From Amyelois transitella (Eukaryota; Arthropoda; Insecta; Lepidoptera; Pyralidae): a stretch of 64,000 bases of DNA. This document shows positions 1-9,554 of this stretch, piece after piece (positions within the stretch are counted from its first letter, which is position 1; each line of letters starts with the position of its first letter). The notes beneath the pieces were generated by a model, which saw only the letters and a program-made list of their open reading frames with translations, had not been told where the DNA came from and searched no databases. Where the stretch lies: contig NC_083524.1 of assembly GCF_032362555.1 (NCBI RefSeq), positions 2,652,001 through 2,716,000 on the forward strand. Direction: 5' to 3'. A program made the translations under genes and the position numbers.

Positions 1-84
1 ACAAACAAACACACAAATTTCTTTATATTGTATTATAGTATTTTTATAGGCTAGTAAACTTTTGATTCATCTTTTACTATTTGA

Positions 85-190
85 ATCTCAATTTTATCAT
101 AGCTGAACGTGGCCTATAAATTTTTTTTAAGGCTGTCCGTTCTGTCCATCCCGCAATTGATATAGACGTGATTATGTGTATGTATAATAT
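85..190 (+). repeat. RepA fragment (3' part)
   Basis: Matches the last third of RepA, from the segment reading gaatctcaatt through agctgaacgtggcc to atagacgtgatta and a TATG-rich tail. The head is missing. Confidence 0.7.
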
Positions 191-1107
191 TTTTAGCATG
201 GTTCCCGTAACTCTCAATTTTATTGCCTCAGACATGATGATGCAATATAAATTACAGAGAATCAGTTTCTGCTCCACGGCAGCATAATTGCGCGTCGCAA
301 ATGCTTGTTTATGGTCAGTTATGTTAATAAGTGTGTTTTTCCTATGAATTAACAAAAAACATTTTTTTTAAACTGTTCTCAATAAACATTAGGATTTTTT
401 ATTTACTTACTAACGACCCGGCAAGAAATGTTTAAAACTTATAAACTTTTCTCTTGAATCTATTAAATCTATTAAAAAAAAAAACTGAATCAGAATCCGT
501 TGTGTAGGATATTTTTTACCAATTTTATGGAACCGAGTGAAGACCTAATTGAATGTCCAGAATTTCTGGTTCTGACTATAATTTAACAGTAAATAACTGT
601 TATAAAAGCAAGTTATGTTTAAAGAACTTTATTTCTCATAAAAAATACAATGGTATTTCACTTACTGAGTAAACATTTTTACAATTAAATTACCTATACA
701 ATGTGCGTTATTAAGTACACTTAGGTACTTACATGCTTAGAACTTTGATTAAAAAGTTAGCAACGGGATGTTTCCCAAGTTATAGGTCTATATAGAGGTT
801 ATACCTAGCTAGGAAAAATAACAGGAAAATGGTTTAAGTATGCAATTTTAAAGTGATTCACTTTTACCGGCATATTTCCAAGATTTTATACATCTCATTG
901 GATTACATTGTAAGCGAGTAAGTCTGACGGAAGGTACCTAAATAAGTAAGTATATAATGCTAGTTTATGCCGACGACTTCGTTCGCGTGATTGACTGCTT
1001 TTTATTGATGTGTTATTTGTGTATTGTGTATGTATGTATTTCCTATAGTTCAGCTGAACTATCATGACGCTGCATCAGGTGTCCCACATCTTCAGAATTA
1101 CAGTACC

Positions 1108-1475
1108 GCGTGGTTCCCGCCACTTGATAATACGAAAAGATACTCTATATCTTTCCCAGGGATGACGTGAATAGCGACTTAGGGAATTGGTGCAAATCAA
1201 TCTAGTGTAAGCGTTCATGCTGGTATTGTAGCAATGAAAAAAAATCAAAGAGAGTGCCTGCTGGTTCTCTTCCCGTGCACATTGTAAAAGTCAATCAAGG
1301 GAAGGGCTAATTAACTAGAGATAATTCTTTATTCTATTATGCGATATTGGCTAGCAACCTGCCACCATTTGAATCTTAAATGTACCATTTAATACAGCTG
1401 AACGTGTCCTTACAGTCTCATTAACCTGACCAACCTTTTGGCTCTGTTTACCCCGTATCTAAGGGATATGTGATT
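1108..1475 (+). repeat. RepA copy, diverged and interrupted
   Basis: A head-like segment (ccgcgtggttcccgcc) and a tail-like segment (agcaacctgccac, cagctgaacgtg, ggctctgttt) are separated by about 150 bp of other sequence. This is an old copy. It is inverted relative to the copy at 1560-1775. Confidence 0.6.
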
Positions 1476-1559
1476 TTATTCATTTATTTACTTATTAAAA
1501 CTTTATTGAGCCTTGGTGTGAGCCTTAAAGGTAAAAATGTTAATTTTGTGTAACATACT

Positions 1560-1775
1560 TACATACAATCACGTCTACATCCCTTTTAGTGTAAACAGAG
1601 CCGACAGTCATAAAAGACTGATAGGCCACGTTCAGCTGTAGGGCTCATTGATAGAATTTCGATTCAAATAGTGCCAGGTTGCTACGCCATCGCCTCAAAA
1701 AAGAATCCTAAGTTTATAAGCCTATCCTTAAGTCGCCTTTTACGAAATCCATGGGAAAGAGATGGCGTGGTCAAT
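1560..1775 (-). repeat. RepA copy
   Basis: Reverse-strand RepA with tail (acatacaatcacgtc) and body (gccacgttcagctg, atccatgggaaag). It faces the 1108-1475 copy. Confidence 0.75.
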
Positions 1776-2125
1776 GTACCTACTTATAAATTGTTTCTAT
1801 AAAATGTTTCCAAGCCTACTTGCTCTATTTATTTTTAAATCATGACATTAGAAATGTGTATTATATCTCGTATTAAAAAAAAGCTGAGATAATGTCATAT
1901 TTTGACAGTTTGCTTGTACTACTTATTTGGTGATTTTTTTATAAAAATTTAATGTTTGGAGTATCATTACTTGATATAGCCGATGTCTAACGAAAAACTG
2001 TTGGAAAGTCATTAGAGTCATGTATAGTGCGTCAAAATTGATAAGGTACGTGTATTTTAGTAAAATTTAAAGTATTTTAACTATATGGTTCTGACACGGT
2101 GGTGAGTACCATAGGTAATATCAAC

Positions 2126-2395
2126 TAGCTGTGCCCGCGACTTCGTCCGCGTGAAATAGTTATTTTAGGCATCATTGAGACCCTCAAAGATGAATAATTT
2201 TCTCAGTTTTTTTTCACATATTCCATTATTTCTTTGCTCTTTCTAGTTGCAGCGTGATACTATATAGCATAAAGCCTTCCTCGATAAATGGTCTATTCAA
2301 CGCAAAAAAAAAATTTCTATTCGAACCAGTAGTTCCTGAGATTAGCGCGTTCAAACAAACAAACAATATAATATTAGTATAGATATATGTAATTT
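2126..2395 (-). mobile_element. Helitron-like non-autonomous element
   Basis: Read on the minus strand it starts near tactaatattata, carries the conserved gtttgtttgaacgcgcta block, and ends gcgggcacagctagt. The terminal CTAGT without inverted repeats or target duplication fits Helitron 3' ends. Other copies lie at 10828, 14213, 60188 and 61985. Assignment is by resemblance to Lepidoptera non-autonomous Helitrons; no Rep/helicase is encoded. Confidence 0.65.
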
Positions 2396-2639
2396 GAACC
2401 AAAATGGCGATGAGAATGTGCAAAATGTGAAATGGGAACGGTATGTAAGTGCTTTCATGAACTTTGCACATTCCATGACATGACATGCGAGGGGAAGGCC
2501 AAGACGAACGTAGTATATCTACCGTACCTACGTAACTCATTGTTGCTTAGAAGTTAGTGACGTTTTGGTAAAATAAAAGGTCAATTAAGTATATTCCATT
2601 CTATTCAATTCAATTCAAGAGCATCTTATATCGACGAGC

Positions 2640-2850
2640 TAACATAAAAACAATGATGAATCCTGGGTAGCCCAAAAGAAGTCTACCAGTATGCAGTCGA
2701 GGGTGGGAGGTCAAACGGATATTGTGCCCGAATAAAAAAGCGCTTAGGTAGCATAAGGATGCAGGTTCAAATCCTACCGCGGCGATGTACCAATGACTGT
2801 TTTCTGAGTTATGTATATTAGTTTGATTGCTTACCCAATCTGCAGATTCG
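2640..2850 (+). repeat. tRNA-like SINE fragment
   Basis: Contains a Pol III B-box-like ggttcaaatcc preceded by a tRNA-like gcataaggatgca segment and followed by gcggcgatgtaccaatga. A related copy (cagattcaaatccc, atactaatgac) is at 62330-62450. It is not a functional tRNA gene: no cloverleaf can be closed. Confidence 0.5.
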
Positions 2851-2904
2851 CCATACCATAATCTTTTAAGGCTTAGATTCCCCTGCAAAGCTTCCTAAGG
2901 TGGA

Positions 2905-3025
2905 ATCAAGTATTTATTTATTAAAAACTTTATTGCACAAAAATCTATCTCTACAAAAATCTATGTACAAATGGAGGACTTAATGTCGTTTGGCATTCTC
3001 TACTAGTCTACCAGCTGATCAACTT
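2905..3025 (-). repeat. RepC-like non-LTR 3' tail
   Basis: Read on the minus strand it ends with a short loop sequence, ggcattaagtcc-like core and tttgtgcaataaag, the layout of a retrotransposon 3' end with terminal (AAATA)n. Related copies are at 9195-9335, 29222-29325 (opposite strand), 32285-32410, 58405-58515, 62228-62345 and 63315-63410. Confidence 0.5.
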
Positions 3026-3432
3026 TAAGTTGGTGGTGCGATAAAGTGCTCATGTATGTACAAAATACAGACATTACAAAAAAAAAAATGCATAAATACA
3101 TACAAGATACATAAAATACATACAAAGTATGAAGTATCGTGTAAGTATCGTGGTCACATGCGTCACGGAGCTCGTGATACCATAGGTGAAGACACAGCCG
3201 GGACTAACGCTTGGGCGATATATTGTGGTTTAATATGTCTTTATCCACGAAACTGACCATAGCGAAATTACCAAACTCTTTTGTTTAAATCCTTGTTCAC
3301 AATAATAGTTTTTATTAAGTACTTACGCAAAGATATGAAAAAGTTAGTACGTACCTAAGTTTTTACTTGGATCTTTATATTTGTACTAAGTTAGGTAAGT
3401 AGGAGGAGTTGTTGTAAGTAACCTAACCTAAC

Positions 3433-6372
3433 CTATCCAGTAGGGTGCTTCAAAATTGTTCGAAAAAATTTTTTTTTTAATTATTGTAACCGGGCACCTT
3501 TTCGATAGTTACCATAACACTAAAAACTTACGGGGGATTTTTTTCAGATTTTTTAAATAGGTTTTAGGGGTCGCTACCGCCTTTTGAAATATAGAGAAAA
3601 ATAAAAAATCATGTTTGACATGAAATAATTTTTATTAGAGCATTATTATTTAAAAAATGAGAGAAGCTTTTAAAGTGTGATGTTAAATCAATATTTTAAT
3701 ATGAATTATTTTAAAAATAACGTATTAAAGATGTTTAGAAATCAAATTAAGATATCAAAGTGGACTTATTTGTGTTAGGAAATCTTTTCCTATAATCTTT
3801 GACCGCCAAAAGCAAATATTGTTTCTGCTCCTCATTGGTGGTATGAAGACGATTATATTCCTCCATGAGAGCTACTCCTCTTTCCGCTAAATCATTCACA
3901 ACTTTCAAACATTGTACATATTCTTTACATTTGGTGTAATCATTGTCATAATTCCAAGAATTCACATCTTTTTTCAAAAAATCGCACGGCACTCCAATTG
4001 TTTTGAAAAAAGTGAATGTATTGTTTGTAACAAAATCTTCTAAGTTTTTGTTGAGGATAAGGTCACGATCAAGGGTCACTCTTTTAGGTGGATCTTCTGA
4101 CCCTTGAATTTCGAGAGCACTGACCATCTTTGCTTTTGTTTCCGCTGTAACATTGTCGTCGAAAAATGCCAAGGCAACGAGCTCCTCAGACAAGTACCAA
4201 AGATGTCCTGTCATTTTTTTCAGTGCAACCTGTGCCAGTGATTTGTTAACCTTCTCGTAAGCCACCAAGTCCTTCAAAAGCTGTAAATCATTCTTTGGAG
4301 CTGACCTCGCGCAAGGTGCTTGGTACCAGTATTTTGCGTAAATTAGGACAACAAAAATGCAAACATCTCTTAAACCTTTGATTTCTTTTTTTGTAATTTT
4401 TATCTGTTGTCTAAATAAATACATTTTTAAAGCATAAATTGCTTTCGCCATCCATCTGGCTCGATGCAATCCTGCAGGTGCTCTAAACGATACGCCCTTT
4501 TCTGGTGTTCCTCCCAAAAAAATCACAATGAGATTTAGCAACTCCTTGTAATCGTCTCGTGGTTGAAACTGATTCAACTGTTGTGTGGCAAAAGAAATCA
4601 TTGTGTCACTTATATCTTGGACATCCTTTAATGTGTCAGGGTCAGAAGTAACTGGTTTGAAGTCTCCTTGGTCAATTTGAGGCCAGTTTTTTTGAAACTT
4701 TTTAAATATCTGTATTTCTGGCCCACTTGAACAACCCAATGCCAAAACTACAACCGCTTCAAGTACGATTTCTAAAATATGGTGTCTGCACGCCAACCAT
4801 AATAGCGGTTTTTCTAATTTTTGCTCAAGTAAAGTACAGGCTCCATTTATTCGCCCAGTATTTGAAGCAGTGGTATCAAATCCCATCGCCTTGATTTTAT
4901 CACTTAGACCCCATGATAACAAGGTATCAACAACAGCAGAGGCCATTGCCTGTCCAGTTCCATTTGGCAGTTTTGGAACAGCTAATAGCTGATCTATTCC
5001 TTGGCCTGAAGCTAAGATTGGTAAACGGTCGACAACTTCATGTCCCGTTATATCTTCAAGCATTTTACCATCCCAGTGAACGGTTAGTGGGACCTCGGGC
5101 TTGAATTCACTTTTAAGGGACTCTGCAATTTTTTGTCGGCGCTGGATTCGTTGACGGCGAATAGACGATGAACTAATGTTGTAACTTGAAACGTCACAAC
5201 CTGCGCTCTTAAGAGTTGATGTTAAAACAATGGCTGCTTTTCGGTCACTTAGCTTAGCAACGTCGAGACTTACAGCCAAACGGTCGTCGACTATTATCTT
5301 CTTACTTCTTTTTGGTTTTGTAATCGATGTAGATGGTTTTGGCGACGGAGTAATAGGTGGACTTGATTCTTCAATACCTTCCAAAGACGATGAAGATGAT
5401 GACAACAACTCACACTTTTCAGTTAGTCGTTTTATACATTCTGATTCGCGCACCTTTCTTTTTTCTAACTTTTCATCCTGTTGTGATTTGATCGTTTGTA
5501 TTTGTTCGAATTTTCTGTCTAGGCTGCCTATTTGTCCTGGACGTCCCATTGTTCTTTGTGCAAGTAGAAACTGTTTGTCTTCCTCTATAGTAATCAAATC
5601 TAAAGCACTGGCATGAGCGATATCAAAAAGACAATCCAGACTTTGCTTCCACCGTTCTTCCTTTAATTGTATCTGAGCTGAGCGCTTTTTCTTATTTTCT
5701 TTATTTTTTTTAAGCTTCTGCCATTCAGAGAAATATTTAAGTATTTTTGCTACGACATGTTTCTGAAGTCTAGTGGGAATACTGGCTTTTTCCCATATTT
5801 CAATAACCTTGTATGCCGCACGACCCGCAGCTTTGTTATTTTGATCCTTCTCTATAGTTTTGAAGTAAAAAAATAAACTCATTACTTCTTTGATAGACGG
5901 AAGTTTTACATGAGACAAAGTTGGTGTGACATGTCCTATTAACCAGATATCAGTATTTTTTCGCGTTGTTACACCACTTTTACTGGTAGACGCCATTATT
6001 CACCACAATCACAATATTGGCGGACTTATCAAAAATACGTCTTCACACTGGCTACTTTGTTTGCGATAGTGACACGTTTTAACACGATATTTTTTGTTTA
6101 GAACAATGCTGAGTCCTTGTACGCGGTTTATTTATGTACTTGCGGCGTGTTTAGATAACTTGCAGGGACATGTTTAGATTAAAGTACCGGAGTCATATTG
6201 CACCAAATAGAGTTTATTTTGCAAAACTTTGATGACCGGTAGCGACCTCTAAATTTCACTTAATTCTAAAAAGAAAAAATACGTATTCGTTTATTTTTAT
6301 ATTGAAATCAAATGAGAGTGTGCCCCACAAAAAAAATTAAAGTTAGATTTTTTGAAGCACCCTACTATCCAG
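3433..6372. mobile_element. complete hAT-superfamily transposon with target duplication
   Basis: The element spans 3441-6364 (2924 bp). Its ends are perfect 15-bp inverted repeats (TAGGGTGCTTCAAAA), matching the YARNG start typical of hAT elements. It is flanked by identical 8-bp direct repeats, ctatccag, at 3433-3440 and 6365-6372, the hAT target-site length. A further perfect 10-bp inverted pair, GGTCGCTACC, lies inside each end (3569-3578; 6238-6247), about 120-130 bp in, probably a subterminal transposase-binding site. One intact transposase gene fills the interior on the minus strand. Perfect duplications and an open gene imply a young, possibly still mobile copy. Confidence 0.92.
3747..5996 (-). 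CDS. hAT-like transposase, intact (749 aa)
   Basis: A single uninterrupted frame encodes a DDE-type (RNase H-fold) transposase that would cut and paste the element containing it. The N-terminal 190 residues are charged and helical, with a lysine-rich stretch near residue 100. A serine/proline linker follows near residues 200-235. The catalytic region then shows HWDGK (about residue 308, likely first Asp) and GFDTTASNTG (about 372, likely second Asp). The segment CRHH near 403 matches the CxxH motif of hAT transposases. A C-terminal helical region should hold the final Glu. No N-terminal BED zinc finger is visible, which is unusual for hAT. Many animal genomes carry relatives annotated only as uncharacterized proteins. 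The hAT call rests mainly on the 8-bp duplication, end sequence and CxxH. A host-domesticated gene is unlikely because inverted ends and target duplication surround it. Confidence 0.85.
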   Translation of the reverse strand: MASTSKSGVTTRKNTDIWLIGHVTPTLSHVKLPSIKEVMSLFFYFKTIEKDQNNKAAGRAAYKVIEIWEKASIPTRLQKHVVAKILKYFSEWQKLKKNKENKKKRSAQIQLKEERWKQSLDCLFDIAHASALDLITIEEDKQFLLAQRTMGRPGQIGSLDRKFEQIQTIKSQQDEKLEKRKVRESECIKRLTEKCELLSSSSSSLEGIEESSPPITPSPKPSTSITKPKRSKKIIVDDRLAVSLDVAKLSDRKAAIVLTSTLKSAGCDVSSYNISSSSIRRQRIQRRQKIAESLKSEFKPEVPLTVHWDGKMLEDITGHEVVDRLPILASGQGIDQLLAVPKLPNGTGQAMASAVVDTLLSWGLSDKIKAMGFDTTASNTGRINGACTLLEQKLEKPLLWLACRHHILEIVLEAVVVLALGCSSGPEIQIFKKFQKNWPQIDQGDFKPVTSDPDTLKDVQDISDTMISFATQQLNQFQPRDDYKELLNLIVIFLGGTPEKGVSFRAPAGLHRARWMAKAIYALKMYLFRQQIKITKKEIKGLRDVCIFVVLIYAKYWYQAPCARSAPKNDLQLLKDLVAYEKVNKSLAQVALKKMTGHLWYLSEELVALAFFDDNVTAETKAKMVSALEIQGSEDPPKRVTLDRDLILNKNLEDFVTNNTFTFFKTIGVPCDFLKKDVNSWNYDNDYTKCKEYVQCLKVVNDLAERGVALMEEYNRLHTTNEEQKQYLLLAVKDYRKRFPNTNKSTLIS

Positions 6373-8144
6373 GTACTTACTTTCATTTGTTATAAAAATA
6401 TGATTTCATCGAAGAAGTAAGGAGTAATAGATAGATGTAGCGGGATTGATGATTCGGACTTGACTACCACCTAGCGAAAGATCTTCCGCCAGGCTAGGTA
6501 ATATGCCCGAGATGTCGCCTTATGTCTGTTCGCTACTAGGTATTGAGAGCATTATACTTATTTTTACTATGATAGTTGTTGTGACTTATGGCGTAAAGAT
6601 GCACATACATTAGGCGCATTCTTCGTCTATCTTTTTTTGCAGAACTGTTTGGAGGAAGACTCAAATTACGCTATTTACTATAAGGGTCTCCTACTTCCGC
6701 AGGTAAGAGTTGTTGAACTGTCGGGATAGGTACGTAGGTACAGTTGCAAGCCCAACATGATATCCAATGAGACTCTAATGCTTAATGGAACGATATTTTA
6801 TTTTCGCTTTTAAAAATGAATATTTTTGTACCTAACCATGCCGCCATCATCTTGTGAGCATTGTCCGTCAGAATGCCTTTGCCTTTCTTTGTTGTGGATT
6901 GTTTTAATTCGACAATGTGATTTGTCTTTGCGATGTTCCATGTTTATGGTTTACAAGGTTGCCAACTTAGGGATATTGTTCCCGAATTGAGGAATTTCAG
7001 TTCCACATGTTATATGATAGTTCATTTCAAAAATTATTTTTTTATTAGAAATGACTACTTTTATTATGATATTATATCCATAAATGCAATAAATAAGGTT
7101 AACAAAATAACAGCTCATGACGCAAACAAATTCAGGTGTGATGTCATATTTAAGTAGCGTTTTGTAAGAGGCATGTTGGACTCACCCAAATAATGTTATG
7201 TACTTTTAATACCTGAGGCAGTTTTTGGTTGTTGATGCTTATATTTCAGTAAAGTTTTAGTTGTGAAACAATTAGTAAACACATAAAACTAAAACTCGGG
7301 AGATGTATGGTGTCGACCCTATTTGAAAGCTTTGACAAATATTTGTTTAACTTTTCCACATCTAACTAGTCGGTTGTCCTATACTACGGGTTTTGGTGAC
7401 ATTCAGAAAAAGTAATTGGGGTAAATTTTGATAAATGTTGGTATCACTGAGTTTTAGCAAACGTCAGTTTGATTGACGTTGAATGTACTTCATATTTACG
7501 CACTTCGTCTGGCGAAAAATAACTCATTCGGAAAAATTACAAAAAAGGACGCTTTGTGTATTTTACTGTGCATATTTACACTCTAGTCTTGAGTTTAGAT
7601 TAACGAAAGTAATTTTATTGCTTGAACTTGGTAAAATATCGCGTGTGATTCATAAAAATCAGGTCCGTTTAGGTTGAGTAAGTACTATCTTGTAGTGTTG
7701 TTTTTATATCAATAATAATGATAAAAGCCTGTATTTATGATAACGATTATTGAAACTCATTTAATGTAATATTCTGCACGTAAATCTCCAATTATTTATG
7801 CGGAAGACATTGCAGTTTCCTAGCTTTTGATATTTTTTCTAATGACATCAGATATTAGTCATTGATTTATTCTCTCAAAATAGCTGGAATTTGACCTGCG
7901 GTCATAATTTCTCAAGGTTTAGGAAGCATATCCCGTTCCGTATAGTAAATTTTGTGGGTATTGATTTTCTAGAAGATTTACCTTTGTGATTCTAATACAC
8001 CTTGTTTGTTTTTTTATGACATTATCATGTAATTTGGCTATGCTTGCCAATGGGAAGGACCCTTAGCTATTAAACTTAATCTGTTAGGGTAGTCTGATTT
8101 ATGTTTTGAACAAACATTTTGAACTGGGTAGCTTTTGTTTCCTA

Positions 8145-8265
8145 TATTTCCTTCACTATTCAAATCTTAATTCCAGCATAAGCCAAAGAACCAAATGTGG
8201 TCAGTTTCTGTCTTTACAATACTGTTGGCCCTATCTACCCCACAAGGCAGAGACAAGTGATAACT
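8145..8265 (+). repeat. RepA fragment (3' part)
   Basis: Diverged tail half: cactattcaaatctta, actgttggcccta and taccccacaaggc match RepA. Confidence 0.55.
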
Positions 8266-8526
8266 TGTTTGTATGATATGGGATGACTCATTTGAAAATA
8301 CCATAATAAATTAAAAAAAAATAATAATATAAAAAAAAACATTTTTTTGCAACCTTTACTTATTTTTACCTGACTTCATGTTATAAAATTTTGCAAGTTC
8401 TATTCTTTCATACAAGCAATCATAGGTGCTTTTTTATACTAGCTATAATTTTACTGTTCTTCCCTCATCATATAATTTTTTCAAATTCTCTGATAACAGA
8501 ATCTATCTCCTTGTACTTATAACCAA

Positions 8527-8728
8527 CTAGTGGCCGCCCGCGACTTAGTCTGTGTGGAATCATTAACACCGGGATAAAAAGCCTATATGTTATTCTGGGT
8601 CTTCATCTACCTACAAGCTAATTTAATCGTAATCGGTTCAGTAGTTTTCGCGTGAAAGAGTAACAAACATCCATACTGACATCCTGACATTCTCACAAAC
8701 TTTCGCATTTATAATTTAAGTAGAAAGG
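8527..8728 (-). mobile_element. Helitron-like element, second subfamily
   Basis: On the minus strand it runs from actttcgcat-like sequence through cggttcagtagtttt-related blocks to a gcgggcggccactagt end. The same type occurs at 30815-31022 (+) and 63120-63310 (-). It shares the cgcgacttcgtccgcg-type end with the first subfamily but has a different body. Confidence 0.55.
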
Positions 8729-8929
8729 ATGGTACAATTAAATTGTTATCTATACAGCACTCTTTGTGATAAAATGCCCTAGTTTCCTCTAGTTCAATAA
8801 TACCAATTAATACTTCATTAATCAAATAACCTATTTTGTGATTCTTATGTATAAATAGATAAGCAACACTTTAAATTTGAGTGGCACACAAAAGACTTAA
8901 CATGTTTTTTGAGGGCCCATTTGGTGCAG

Positions 8930-9135
8930 TCATCATATTCTTCACTCTTGAGTCAAAGGTCCCAGGTTTAATCCCCGGTCAAGTCATGATGGAAAAAGAA
9001 GTTTTGCTTATTGGCCTGAGTCTTGGATGTTTATCTATTTAAGTATTATAAATATATATAGTATCATTGAGTTAGTATCCCATAACTTAATGTCTCAAAC
9101 TTGGTCCTTCCGTCGTTTCCTAGTCCTTTTGGTGA
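8930..9135 (+). repeat. RepB tRNA-SINE, diverged
   Basis: The B box is degraded (ggtttaatccc), but the downstream body (tcttggatgtttatct, gagttagtatc) matches the RepB SINE consensus at 11617. Confidence 0.6.
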
Positions 9136-9194
9136 GGATTTGTCCTTTCACCCGCTCAGAAAGCCAAACACTAATAGTGTGAAGCCTCTATTTG

Positions 9195-9335
9195 TTTATT
9201 TGAAACTTTATTGAGCCTCAAAGATAGTTAGACTCTTTATTGCACCATAAGAAAAAGAAAAGCAGAAAAAAAAAATCTCAATGGTATATACTTGGTGGAC
9301 TTAATGCTGATAGCATTCTCTACCAGTTAACCTTA
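9195..9335 (-). repeat. RepC-like non-LTR 3' tail
   Basis: aactttattgagcc start and ggacttaatgctgat core followed by agcattctctaccag match the dispersed 3'-tail family also seen at 32285 and 63315. Confidence 0.5.
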
Positions 9336-9554
9336 AGAAAATAGAAAACATATAAATAATCCAATGTCAATTTAAGAGTGAGAAAAATATCTTATACACA
9401 TATGTTTTATTCATAGATATATGTACCTTGATAAATAAGAATATAGATAAACATACATAAATATTCACATAAGTAAGAGATGATGAATCATTCCGCCGTT
9501 TGTTTTGCTTGTAAGTTTTTAAGGACATTCAACACTTGACCTGTTTCCAGAGTG

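Larger units (their letters stand above)
1..3432. other. gene-free, repeat-rich left flank
   Basis: No coding exon is supported in this stretch. It holds RepA fragments (85-190, 1108-1475, 1560-1775), a Helitron-like element (2126-2395), a tRNA-like repeat (2640-2850) and a T-rich non-LTR type tail (2905-3025). The open frames here are short, lack family motifs and run through repeats. About 2.8 copies of CCTAA, the insect telomere repeat unit, lie at 3422-3435 beside the hAT insertion site. Confidence 0.7.
6373..9550. other. gene-free stretch upstream of the phosphatase
   Basis: No family-matching coding sequence is seen. It must hold the phosphatase promoter and any 5' UTR exon, because the first coding exon begins at a splice acceptor (9550). 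Neither can be placed with confidence. Repeats: RepA tail (8145-8265), Helitron-like piece (8527-8728), diverged tRNA SINE (8930-9135) and a RepC-like tail (9195-9335). Confidence 0.6.

Noticed and set aside
3422..3435. interstitial telomere repeat (CCTAA)
   Set aside because: Fewer than three units; too short to distinguish from chance.
3747..5996. host gene encoding a conserved uncharacterized protein
   Set aside because: It is enclosed by inverted repeats and an 8-bp target duplication, so it is a transposase gene of a mobile element.
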